From: Desulfobacteraceae bacterium
GTDB taxonomy: Bacteria > Desulfobacterota > Desulfobacteria > Desulfobacterales > SG8-13
Direction: 5' to 3'
Assembly: GCA_029287875.1 (NCBI GenBank)
Contig: JARFQH010000269.1
Location: 1-10,335, forward strand
Length of the DNA stretch: 10,335 nucleotides
Below are positions 1 to 6,217 of this stretch, piece by piece; position 1 is the stretch's first letter; each line of letters begins with the position of its first letter. Made by a program: the position numbers and the translations under genes. The notes below the pieces were generated by a model. That model made no database searches. It saw only the letters and a list, made by a program, of their open reading frames with translations, and was not told the DNA's origin.

Positions 1-70
1 TGGGTTGATGAGCGAAACCCAACATAGCCTGAAGGGTTTTCAGCACGCATGTCCCTCAACCCAACCTACG
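1..70. repeat. Partial inverted-repeat (REP/MITE-like) element at the window edge
   Basis: The first bases TGGGTTGATGAGCGAAACCCA can form a small hairpin (TGGGTT at 1-6 with AACCCA at 16-21). The segment at 54-70, CCTCAACCCAACCTACG, is inverted relative to the start: TGGGTTGA at 1-8 is the exact reverse complement of TCAACCCA at 56-63. An intact copy would be expected to begin with CGTAGG just before base 1, so the window seems to cut it. From general knowledge, GTAGGTTGGGTTGA-type inverted repeats occur as short dispersed non-coding elements in many proteobacterial genomes. Assignment to that class rests on pattern memory and no search was done. No transposase is present. Confidence 0.6.
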
Positions 71-316
71 TAGCTGGAGGGATTCATGAGCATAGCTTGG
101 CGGGCTCTGATGTGAACTGATTTTCTAAAGTACGATTACCCGATTTTCCCATTTCCCGTACCGCTCCGAAACCGTTCCCACCATAAGCCATTATAATTTT
201 TACAAATTCCGCAATAATTCTCAATTTGTTTAATTTGCATGAAATTTGCAGATTAGGCAAATTCAGTTTCAGTTGATGAAGCAAAATCAGTACCGCAGTC
301 AGACGGGGTCAACCCG
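71..316. other. AT-rich intergenic stretch, no convincing gene
   Basis: About 245 bases between the repeat and the structured leader of the ATPase gene. The reading frames here are short and their translations look unlike protein. TATAAT at 192-197 matches a perfect -10 box on the plus strand, but nothing like TTGACA lies 16-18 bases upstream of it. A small hairpin, AATTTGC (243-249) with GCAAATT (257-263), follows. The promoter of the ATPase gene probably lies here because the composition changes from AT-rich to GC-rich near base 295, but no single promoter can be chosen with confidence. Confidence 0.5.
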
Positions 317-535
317 GTGCTGGATTCGATTAAAGAGATGCTGTCGGAGTGCTCCGGTTCCCTTTCCTACGGAAGGCTTCCCCCACGCAAGGCGGCGAGC
401 AGGGTAAATGCTCTAACACCTGAAAGCGCACGATGGTGCCACAGGGAAACGTCGCTTCTCTGCTTCCGGCAGCTGCCGACTGTCGCCTCCACGGTTCGGA
501 TTCCCGGCAACAAACCCGGAAGCGGAGGTGAAACC
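317..535 (+). promoter_or_regulatory. Structured 5' leader of the ExeA-like gene, class unknown
   Basis: A GC-rich untranslated leader is inferred between the AT-rich upstream region and the ATG at 536. Visible stems are: CCTTTC (361-366) with GGAAGG (371-376) around a CTAC loop; GAGCA (397-401) with TGCTC (409-413) around GGGTAAA; CACC (417-420) with GGTG (435-438), or alternatively GCAC (428-431) with GTGC (436-439, partly overlapping); and CGGC (467-470) with GCCG (475-478), inside a perfect 12-base palindrome. The frame from a GTG at 317 stays open into the ATPase, but its 73 codons are arginine-rich and unlike the family's N-terminus, so it is probably not translated as an extension. I could not match it to a known riboswitch class. 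A role in regulation is an inference. Confidence 0.4.
484..530 (+). promoter_or_regulatory. Hairpin that can sequester the ribosome binding site
   Basis: CGCCTCC (484-490) can pair over seven positions, one of them G-U, with GGAGGTG (524-530), which is the Shine-Dalgarno sequence of the ATPase gene. The enclosed 33 bases can add GGTT (493-496) with AACC (513-516). The Shine-Dalgarno ends 5 nt before the ATG at 536, so closing this stem should block initiation. The pairing is visible in the sequence. That it is used as a translational switch is inference, since a CCTCC within 40 bases of a GGAGG can arise by chance in GC-rich DNA. Confidence 0.4.
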
Positions 536-2158
536 ATGTATTTGGCCCATTTCAAACTGAAGGAAAAGCCGTTTCAGCTCAACACCGATCCCCGCTTTTT
601 GTGGCTCGGCCGGCAGCATCAGGAGGCGCTGGCGACGCTGCATTACGGAATCCAGGAGAACAAGGGGCTGCTGCTGCTGACCGGCGATATCGGAACCGGT
701 AAAACCGTGCTCATCAGCGCACTTGCCGACCGTCTCGTCGACGACAACCTCGTGGTCGCCAAGCTGCCCGACCCCGGCTTGGTCTGCAACGATTTCTTTT
801 TCCTGGTGTCCCAAAGCTTCGGCGTTCACCACCGGGTGCAAGACAAAGAAACCTTCACGGAAGCATTTGACCACTTCCTGGAACGCACCTGCGAACGGGG
901 GCAAAAGGCCCTGCTCATTGTCGATGAAGCTCAGATCATGAGCACGGAGGTCATAGAAGAGGTTCGGTTGCTGTCCGACATGGAATGCCGGAGCACCAGG
1001 CTGCTGAACATCATCCTGGTGGGGCAAATTGTGTTCAATCAGCTGCTTTATAAACCGGAAAACAGGGCCATTCGGGAAAGAATCACCATCAGCTACAACC
1101 TCCAACCGCTGACCGAAGCCGAAACCGAGACCTACATTGCCCATCGCCTGAAGATTGCGGGGGCTGAAACAAAGATTTTTACCGATGGCGCCGTCCGTGA
1201 AATCCATGCTTTCTCCAACGGCTCTCCGCGACAGATCAATATCATCTGTGATCTCGCCATGTTGCTCGGGTTCGGAAAGAATGCAACGGAAATCGACAGT
1301 CGGATGATCACTGCCTGCAAAGAGCGCATGCGCATACCGAATATGTCGGGATCACCGCTGCCCGGCGAGGATCTGCCGGCAAGGGTCGTTTCGCCGTCAA
1401 AGACCATCATTTTGGCAGACACTCCCCCTGCTGGCGACCGCCCGACACCACATCCGCCGGGAAGTGAAGCACTTCCCATACCTGCGGTGCCGCCCAAACA
1501 GTCCAGCCGCATCGGATTTCACATCCTTCTGGTGCTGCTGATTTTTGTGCCGGGCAGCTATCTTCTATACTTAGACTTGAATCTTGGCCAGTCCCCGGAG
1601 AAGCTCTCGGCTCCGAAAACGATTCGGGTGCCCGCCGGGCAAACGGCCCGGAAAGCGGCGGTCTCGTTGGTCCCCCTGCCGCAGCCACCGCCGACTCTGT
1701 CTTCCAGCGTGGTGAAAACACCTCCCTCAGAGAAGGTCTCTGAAAAGGCCGCGGCAAAGGAAACGCCCGCAGACGGTGTTGTCGTTTTAAGGCCGGCACC
1801 GGAGGCCATGCAAACGCAGAAACAGGCATTGCCGCAGGATGCCGGACCGCCGCTCACGAAAAAGAAAACCGAAATCGCTCCTCCCGAAAAATCCGCAAGT
1901 CAAATTGTGGCCGAACAGCCGCCGGAAAAACCAATCCGACCGACGAAATCGCCCACCGCTCCCGCGCTTGCTCCAGCGCCCCTGCAAACGGAGCAGATGC
2001 GTGAAGTCAACCGGCCGGCGTCGGAGAGAAAGTCTGCCGGTCCGAAGGTGGCCCCGCAAACATTGCGGATCCCTTCATCCGAAACGCCCGATCCGGCCGA
2101 CATCGTCAATTGGCTGCTGCAGGAAAAGCGCAAGGGCGGCAACCGACCAAACCCGTGA
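536..2158 (+). CDS. ExeA/GspA-like AAA+ ATPase with a membrane anchor and proline-rich periplasmic tail
   Basis: A 540-residue protein of the ExeA/GspA/MshM family, inner-membrane ATPases linked to assembly of secretion or pilus machinery through the cell wall. The start at 536 is chosen because MYLAHFKLKEKPF is the family's usual opening and GGAGGTG lies 5 nt upstream. Walker A GDIGTGKT is at about 50-57, Walker B LLIVDEAQ at 126-133, a sensor-like ILVGQ near 160-164, a candidate arginine finger in RAIRER near 178-183, and a sensor-2-like GSPRQIN near 229-235. A single membrane helix lies at about 326-345, followed by a roughly 195-residue tail rich in Pro, Ala and Lys. The catalytic part is therefore cytoplasmic and the tail periplasmic. 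I see no peptidoglycan-binding domain in the tail, although that domain is common in GspA. The tail ends in a helix-like DIVNWLLQEKR. No GspB or other secretion gene is adjacent, so its partner system is unknown. Confidence 0.87.
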   Translation: MYLAHFKLKEKPFQLNTDPRFLWLGRQHQEALATLHYGIQENKGLLLLTGDIGTGKTVLISALADRLVDDNLVVAKLPDPGLVCNDFFFLVSQSFGVHHRVQDKETFTEAFDHFLERTCERGQKALLIVDEAQIMSTEVIEEVRLLSDMECRSTRLLNIILVGQIVFNQLLYKPENRAIRERITISYNLQPLTEAETETYIAHRLKIAGAETKIFTDGAVREIHAFSNGSPRQINIICDLAMLLGFGKNATEIDSRMITACKERMRIPNMSGSPLPGEDLPARVVSPSKTIILADTPPAGDRPTPHPPGSEALPIPAVPPKQSSRIGFHILLVLLIFVPGSYLLYLDLNLGQSPEKLSAPKTIRVPAGQTARKAAVSLVPLPQPPPTLSSSVVKTPPSEKVSEKAAAKETPADGVVVLRPAPEAMQTQKQALPQDAGPPLTKKKTEIAPPEKSASQIVAEQPPEKPIRPTKSPTAPALAPAPLQTEQMREVNRPASERKSAGPKVAPQTLRIPSSETPDPADIVNWLLQEKRKGGNRPNP

Positions 2159-2207
2159 AGAGAAATCACACGATTCAATCTTGTCAGTTACGATTTTCCA
2201 CGCGACG

Positions 2208-2885
2208 TTATGGTCCCTGTATCGGCAGCGGGATTTCGATGCGATTTGTTGCGCCGTCTTGGGCATAGTCGACGACCAGTGCCTTGGGCCTCGTCATATT
2301 CGGCAAGAAAGCACTGCCCTCCAGCTCCCCGGCGGGCGCAAGTTCGACATTTTTCAGCATGCGCAACCTGAAGACTCGTCTGGCATGCTTCTTTGTCCCG
2401 GCAGACCAGGCCGATGCGGCGCTTGAAAACACGCCGAAGATTGTCCCGCCGTAAGGAATCATCTGTCCCGCCGCAATACCTGCTGCGCTCTGGGCAACAT
2501 CGCCGGCCAGTTCGGCACCGACATCTGGTGGTGCGGTAATTTGTTCATAGTCCGAGGCCGAATCCACGTAGCGTCCGTCCTGGTTCAACAGTTTGACGTT
2601 CTGAATTGTGAGGGCATTCGTATTGAGATTTTCGATTTCGATAACATATTCACGCCAACCGGGATCCTCGACCAAGGTTTCCTTATCGCCCTTCTCGGCA
2701 ATTCTTATCAGCGCTACGGCCAAGTCGGCCGATTGCACCCGGATGGGGCCTTCAATTGAGTTGACGCTTGGCGCCTTTGACACCTTCGGCCCTGCACAGC
2801 CGGCAACAGTCAAGGTCAAGACAAGGAGAGGCAGGAGAAAATAGGAAAGCAGCAGCATAAGTGGTTTGATTTTGATCGTTTTCAA
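2208..2885 (-). CDS. Lipoprotein of unknown function, downstream of lutC
   Basis: A 225-residue secreted protein I do not recognise. The N-terminus is lysine-rich, followed by a long hydrophobic stretch and a lipobox VAGC with the lipidated Cys at about 30. The next residue is Ala rather than Asp, which by the usual rule favours the outer membrane. Residues about 75-110 alternate like beta strands (REYVIEIENLNTNALTIQNV), suggesting a beta-sandwich. A stretch at about 122-165 is rich in Gly, Ala and Ser and fairly hydrophobic. The start is a TTG at 2885 with AAGG 4 nt upstream. An ATG nine codons later (2858) has no Shine-Dalgarno and would remove the charged N-region. It begins 14 nt after the lutC stop on the same strand, so co-transcription with lutABC is likely. 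Any role in lactate use is speculative. Confidence 0.7.
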   Translation of the reverse strand: MKTIKIKPLMLLLSYFLLPLLVLTLTVAGCAGPKVSKAPSVNSIEGPIRVQSADLAVALIRIAEKGDKETLVEDPGWREYVIEIENLNTNALTIQNVKLLNQDGRYVDSASDYEQITAPPDVGAELAGDVAQSAAGIAAGQMIPYGGTIFGVFSSAASAWSAGTKKHARRVFRLRMLKNVELAPAGELEGSAFLPNMTRPKALVVDYAQDGATNRIEIPLPIQGP

Positions 2886-2899
2886 CTCGCCTTCTATCC

Positions 2900-3559
2900 T
2901 TATTTCAGAATGAATACGATCAACTCCTTGGGACCGTGCACGCCGAAAGCCAGGGTCATTTCGATGTCGGCGGTCTTGGACGGTCCCGAGATCAGGATCA
3001 CATTGGTGGGCATCTTTTCCGGCCAGCTCTGCGTCTGGATAATTTCGCAGAAGGAATTGTAGATGGTGGCGGATTCCACCACGGCGATATGAACCGAGGG
3101 CACCAGTGACATGAGTCGCGGCTCGGTGGAATCCGGCCAGAGCACCACCGCACCGGTTTCGGCGATGGCTCCGACGGTGGTGGTAATCGCGGCATCGGTC
3201 TGAAAAAGCGTCTCTTTGAAGGACTCGATGTCGCCTTCGTAGACAACCAGCTCGGGCAGCCCTTCGGAATCGTTCTGCCAGGCCTTTTCCAACTCCGGTC
3301 CGAGGGCGGTTTCGGGGGCGTAAAGCAGCGTCTTGAGCTTCCGCTGTCTGAGAACCGATTTGACGACTGTCGGCCAGTCTTTTTTCGAGACCACGTGGAC
3401 TTCCGTTTTTACGGCTTCCATCAAAGACTTCAGGCGATCGATTTTTTCCTGCGGGCCGTAAGTTGCGATGGGCAGGCAGGCCGTTGCCGGCGCTTCGCCG
3501 CCGTCGCCTGCGGCCGCACGTATGTTAGACATTATTCGATCTCTGGCGGCGCTACTCAC
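2900..3559 (-). CDS. lutC: Lactate utilization protein LutC (LUD domain)
   Basis: A 219-residue cytoplasmic LUD-domain (DUF162) protein, close to the usual LutC length. It is the third subunit of the LutABC (LldEFG) complex that oxidises L-lactate to pyruvate. Its exact biochemical role in the complex is not well defined, and it carries no Fe-S motif. Family features seen are AETGAVVLWPD (about 133-143), the PSVHIAVVE segment near 154-162, and the C-terminal SGPSKTADIE (191-200) followed by GVHGP (206-210). The start is a GTG at 3559 that overlaps the end of lutB by 8 nt (GTGAGTAG), with AGAGGGG 6 nt upstream inside lutB. An ATG nine codons downstream (3532) is the alternative. The overlap points to translational coupling with lutB. 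Confidence 0.9.
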   Translation of the reverse strand: MSSAARDRIMSNIRAAAGDGGEAPATACLPIATYGPQEKIDRLKSLMEAVKTEVHVVSKKDWPTVVKSVLRQRKLKTLLYAPETALGPELEKAWQNDSEGLPELVVYEGDIESFKETLFQTDAAITTTVGAIAETGAVVLWPDSTEPRLMSLVPSVHIAVVESATIYNSFCEIIQTQSWPEKMPTNVILISGPSKTADIEMTLAFGVHGPKELIVFILK

Positions 3560-4982
3560 GGTTCACCCCTCTTTCCTCAACCCTCTGATGAAGGGATTTG
3601 GCGGCGAATTTCGGTTTCGATCGCACGCTCGTCCAGGCCTTGAGCGGGCCGACCTTCGGAAGTAGACCGCCCAGAAGACCCAACATTCTTGAATTGAGCG
3701 AATTCAACCAAGGCTTGGTGTTCATTTTGGCCCACGATTTCCAGGCGGTCGACTCCAGGAAATTGGCCTTGTAGCCGTGGCCCTTGACGGTTGCGGAAGA
3801 ATCTTTGGCGTAGCTTTCGGTGCGCATCCTGCGGATCAGACGCGGAATCGGAATCATTACCGGGCACACTTCTTCGCAGGCGTTGCACAAGGTGGAGGCT
3901 GTGGCCAGTTCGCCGGCGGCATCCAGCCCCTCGATTTGGGGAGTCAGTATTTCCCCGATAGGTCCCGGGTAGACGAATCCGTAAGCGTGGCCGCCCAAAC
4001 GGGTGTAGACCGGGCAGTGATTGAGGCAGGTCCCACAGCGGATGCAGTAAAGAGTCTGGCGCAGCTCGGCATCGGCCAGGATTTTAGAGCGACCGTTGTC
4101 CAGCAGTACCAGGTGAACTTCCTTGGGACCGTCCTTCTCGCCCGGTTTGCGTGGGGAGGTGATCATGTTGACATAGGTGGTGATCAGCTGCCCCGTGGCC
4201 GACCCGGTCAGCAAGCGCAGCAGCGGCGGGACTTCCTCCATTCGTTCAACCATTTTTTCGATCCCCATTACGGCAACGTGCACCGGCGGCACCGTTGTAC
4301 ACATGCGGCCGTTGCCTTCGTTTTCCACCAGGCAGAGGGTGCCGGTTTCGGCCACGGCAAAGTTGACACCGCTCAAGCCGATCTGGCCTTCGAAAAATTT
4401 CTGACGCAGGTTTTTTCTGGCGATGCTGTTGAGCTCCTCCACCACTTCGGTGTAGGGCGCACCGGGAATCTTCTCGTGAAAGGTTTTGGCGATCTGATCC
4501 TTGTTCTTGTGCACGGCCGGCACGATGATGTGGGAAGGGGGTTCGCCGTCCAACTGGATGATGAATTCACCCAGATCGGTCTCGATGGCTTCGATGCCTT
4601 TTTTTTGCAGGTATTGATTGAGGTGCATCTCCTCGGACACCATCGATTTGCCCTTCAACAACCGCGAAGCGCCGTGCTGTTTCATGATGTCGAGGACAAT
4701 CCGGCAGGCCGCGTCGGTGGTCTCGGCCCAGTGAACCTGGATGCCGTTTTGGACGCACTTTTCTTCCAGCTGATCCAGAAGCTGCGGCAACCGGTCAAGG
4801 GCCCTTTTCTTGATGGCGTTGCAGAGAATTCGGAGTCGTTGAAGTTCGTCGTCATCTGCAAAGACGTTGAGCCGTTTGGCTTTCAGGCCGTCCATGGCCG
4901 ACTTTAGATTGGCGCGCAGCTGGCGGTCCCCAAGGGCTTTGGAGATGTTTTTTTTGAAGTTGAAGGCTGTCTGTTCAATCAT
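3552..4982 (-). CDS. lutB: Lactate utilization iron-sulfur protein LutB
   Basis: A 476-residue LutB/LldF protein: an N-terminal LUD domain (about 60-290) joined to a ferredoxin-like domain with two [4Fe-4S] motifs. The motifs are CIRCGTCLNHCPVY (Cys 313, 316, 319, 323) and CNACEEVCPV (Cys 366, 369, 373). Between them lies the family's GGHAYGFVYPGPIGEILTPQ segment. By family knowledge it passes electrons from lactate oxidation within the LutABC complex. All expected cysteines are present. The ATG at 4982 is preferred because GGGAGAG lies 5 nt upstream. A TTG nine codons earlier (5009) keeps the frame open but has no good ribosome binding site. The start overlaps the lutA stop by 8 nt (ATGATTGA), and the end overlaps lutC by 8 nt. 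Confidence 0.93.
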   Translation of the reverse strand: MIEQTAFNFKKNISKALGDRQLRANLKSAMDGLKAKRLNVFADDDELQRLRILCNAIKKRALDRLPQLLDQLEEKCVQNGIQVHWAETTDAACRIVLDIMKQHGASRLLKGKSMVSEEMHLNQYLQKKGIEAIETDLGEFIIQLDGEPPSHIIVPAVHKNKDQIAKTFHEKIPGAPYTEVVEELNSIARKNLRQKFFEGQIGLSGVNFAVAETGTLCLVENEGNGRMCTTVPPVHVAVMGIEKMVERMEEVPPLLRLLTGSATGQLITTYVNMITSPRKPGEKDGPKEVHLVLLDNGRSKILADAELRQTLYCIRCGTCLNHCPVYTRLGGHAYGFVYPGPIGEILTPQIEGLDAAGELATASTLCNACEEVCPVMIPIPRLIRRMRTESYAKDSSATVKGHGYKANFLESTAWKSWAKMNTKPWLNSLNSRMLGLLGGLLPKVGPLKAWTSVRSKPKFAAKSLHQRVEERGVNRE

Positions 4983-5736
4983 GGGTTCTCTCCCATATGA
5001 ATTCGGCAATATGTCTCCCCTCCACCGGCAGCTTTAGTTTTTCGGCTGCCCCGGTGATGTGGAGCAGGCAGGCGCAATCTCCCGAGACGACCACCGGCGC
5101 CCCGGTGGCCTGGATGTCGTCGATCTTGTCACGCACCATGCTGCCGGATATTTCCGGATGTTTAACGGAAAAGGTGCCGCCGAAACCGCAGCACTCTTTT
5201 TCGTTCTGCAGTTCGACCAGTTCGACATTTTTCAGCTGCCGCAGAAGCGATTTGGAATCCTCGATGACGCCCATCTCCCGCAGCGCATGGCAGGAGGAGT
5301 GCCAGGTCACTTGCATGGGGGCTCCGCGGTCCTCGAGTTTTACCTGCAGTACGCGGGTCAAAAATTCCGTCAGCTCGAAAACCCGCCCGGCAAATTTTTC
5401 GGCGACCGCCTGAAGTTCGGTCCCCTCGAAAAGTTCCGGGTAATGGCATCTCATCATCCCGGCACAGGAGCCGGAAGGAACGACGATGGGATAATCCCGG
5501 TGAAAAACACGGATCTGTTCCCGGGCCACTTGCCGGGCTTCATCCGGGAAACCGGAATTGAAGGCCGGTTGCCCGCAACAGGACTGGTCTTTGGGGAAAA
5601 CGACTTCCAGGCCTTCCCTTTCCAGAAGCTGAATGGCCGCCATGCCCGCATCGGGGTAAATCAGATCGATGACGCAGGTGCCGAAAAAATAAACTTTCTG
5701 CGGTTTGGGGGGGTACTGCCTTTTTTCTTGCATCAT
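4975..5736 (-). CDS. lutA: Lactate utilization protein LutA (CCG-domain)
   Basis: A 253-residue cysteine-rich protein of the LutA/LldE type, with two CCG (DUF224) domains like those of heterodisulfide reductase HdrB and glycolate oxidase GlcF. The first repeat has Cys21 (FFGTC), SCCGQP (Cys53-54), and PSGSCAGMMRC (Cys91, Cys97). The second has WHSSCH (Cys149), ECCGFGGTF (Cys182-183), and SGDCACLLHI (Cys221, Cys223). Length and motif order match the family. It is the first gene of lutABC, whose products oxidise L-lactate in the cytoplasm. The start is the ATG at 5736, with a second ATG directly after it. Only a weak GGA lies 9-11 nt upstream, so either Met could be used. Confidence 0.92.
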   Translation of the reverse strand: MMQEKRQYPPKPQKVYFFGTCVIDLIYPDAGMAAIQLLEREGLEVVFPKDQSCCGQPAFNSGFPDEARQVAREQIRVFHRDYPIVVPSGSCAGMMRCHYPELFEGTELQAVAEKFAGRVFELTEFLTRVLQVKLEDRGAPMQVTWHSSCHALREMGVIEDSKSLLRQLKNVELVELQNEKECCGFGGTFSVKHPEISGSMVRDKIDDIQATGAPVVVSGDCACLLHITGAAEKLKLPVEGRHIAEFIWERTHD

Positions 5737-5887
5737 GATGGTTCCGTTCGAAATTAGGAATATAGCTCTTTGGTTCTTTTTTTAAAAACATGGAATATTT
5801 TGTCGACCTTACCGCTTGTAAGCAATCTACTGCTGTGTAGGATCTGCTCCATTAACACCGGATATCCATCTGTTTTAATGATTATAA
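5737..5887. other. lut operon upstream region
   Basis: About 150 bases between lutA and the remnant four-helix-bundle gene. If lutABC has its own promoter it should be here. On the minus strand there are several AT-rich -10-like hexamers near 5875-5900, but none is paired with a good -35. A perfect 5-5-5 palindrome, CTTACCGCTTGTAAG, lies at 5808-5822, 72 bases or more before the lutA start, and could be a repressor site. It does not match the TNGTNNNACNA consensus of GntR-type LldR operators. Another inverted repeat spans the left boundary of the neighbouring gene at 5877-5905. Confidence 0.35.
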
Positions 5888-5905
5888 TTATGTATAATAA
5901 TCATT
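5877..5905. repeat. AT-rich perfect inverted repeat
   Basis: AATGATTAT (5877-5885) and ATAATCATT (5897-5905) are exact reverse complements separated by 11 bases that are also AT-rich. The repeat covers the stop codon of the truncated four-helix-bundle gene and lies about 140-170 bases upstream of lutA. It could be a regulator binding site for lutA, since it vaguely resembles AT-rich Fur-type boxes, or the end of a small inserted element, or a simple weak hairpin. The sequence does not decide among these. It has no GC stem plus T-run, so it is not a standard terminator. Confidence 0.5.
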
Positions 5906-6130
5906 GTTTCCGGTATTTGCACACTCCTCCTCTACTATTCCCATCTTAGCGGTGAATTCAGCCGGTGATCTTGACCGACATGCTGCCCTGTAATTGGCTC
6001 CAACTGATGTCCCGCAACGCAATAGTTGTCGGCCGATGACGTCCGCTGTTTTCCCTTTTGGCAACGCCTCGCATAGCCGGATCACGCGCAAGGCAAACCG
6101 CTTCGTCCGTTCTTTCAAATCATTTTTCAT
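5888..6130 (-). pseudogene. Truncated four-helix-bundle protein (23S rRNA-IVP family)
   Basis: An 80-residue product beginning MKNDLKERTKRFALRVIRL, with the family's core QLLRCGTSVGANYRAA (35-50) and SRSPAEFTAKMGIVEEE (53-69). Complete members are about 115-125 residues and continue after VEEE with another pair of helices. Here the family resemblance stops near residue 70 and ten unrelated residues lead to a TAA, so roughly the last 45-50 residues are missing. The ATG at 6130 is preferred because GGGGGG lies 6 nt upstream. The frame could start earlier, near 6184, but that part only translates the tandem repeats. The function of the stand-alone family is unknown; the name comes from copies inside 23S rRNA intervening sequences. 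No frame recovers the missing end, so deletion or replacement near 5920 is likely. Confidence 0.72.
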
Positions 6131-6198
6131 TGCGTACCCCCCATTCCGCATTCCCCATTCCGCATTCCGAACTTTCCATTCCAAACTTTTTCATTGCG
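6123..6198. repeat. 12-bp direct repeats flanking the tandem repeat tract
   Basis: TTTTTCATTGCG is present at 6123-6134 and again at 6187-6198, 64 bases apart, on either side of the CCATTCCGCATTCC tract. On the minus strand each copy reads CGCAATGAAAAA, so the start codon region of the four-helix-bundle gene (ATGAAAAA) is duplicated upstream. The upstream ATG opens a frame that hits TGA within 24 codons. This could be a target duplication around an inserted repeat unit or a slippage or recombination duplication. Confidence 0.7.
6141..6168. repeat. Tandem 14-bp repeat, two perfect copies
   Basis: CCATTCCGCATTCC occurs twice head to tail (6141-6154 and 6155-6168), followed by a further partial CCATTCC at 6176-6182. 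On the minus strand this reads as GGAATGCGGAATGG repeats directly upstream of the four-helix-bundle start, and it supplies the G-rich sequence that serves as its ribosome binding site. From memory, GGAATGCGGAATG-type repeats are often found beside genes of this family in unrelated bacteria. That association is recollection and was not searched. Confidence 0.8.
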
Positions 6199-6217
6199 AC
6201 TCTAAAATTCACCGGTG

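Noticed and set aside
86..115. Mini reading frame MSIAWRALM after GGAGG at 76-80
   Set aside because: Nine codons only; the Shine-Dalgarno match may be chance and there is no attenuation structure or amino-acid bias to explain it.
236..250. Sigma-54 promoter-like TGCATGAAATTTGCA
   Set aside because: The -12 GC spacing fits, but the -24 GG is replaced by TG and no activator context is seen.
84..284. Minus-strand reading frame of 66 codons in the AT-rich upstream region
   Set aside because: No family resemblance, no ribosome binding site and poor coding character.
381..446. Possible c-di-GMP (GEMM) riboswitch from CACGCAAGG and GCCACAGGG
   Set aside because: The GGGCAAACC, GACGCAAAGCC and GGTAGC...GGTTACC elements are missing or out of order.
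427..485. Possible cobalamin riboswitch (GGTGCC, CAGGGAAACG, CCGGCAGCTGCCGACTGT)
   Set aside because: The pieces resemble parts of the aptamer, but the CCCCGCAACTGT core is incomplete and the hallmark GAGACCTGCC segment is absent.
317..535. An N-terminal extension of the ATPase from the GTG at 317
   Set aside because: The 73 extra codons are arginine-rich and unlike the family, while the ATG at 536 has the family's opening motif and a strong ribosome binding site.
2159..2207. A bidirectional terminator between the converging ATPase and lipoprotein genes
   Set aside because: No GC-rich stem followed by a T-run is visible in these 49 bases.
3777..4907. Long plus-strand open frame (376 codons) opposite lutB
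   Set aside because: It is an antisense shadow of lutB, caused by GC-rich codon structure; its translation resembles no family.
5754..5852. Short minus-strand frame of 32 codons (starting MEQILHSSRL) upstream of lutA
   Set aside because: It is basic and moderately protein-like, but has no clear ribosome binding site and no recognised family. It could be a remnant but cannot be supported as a gene.
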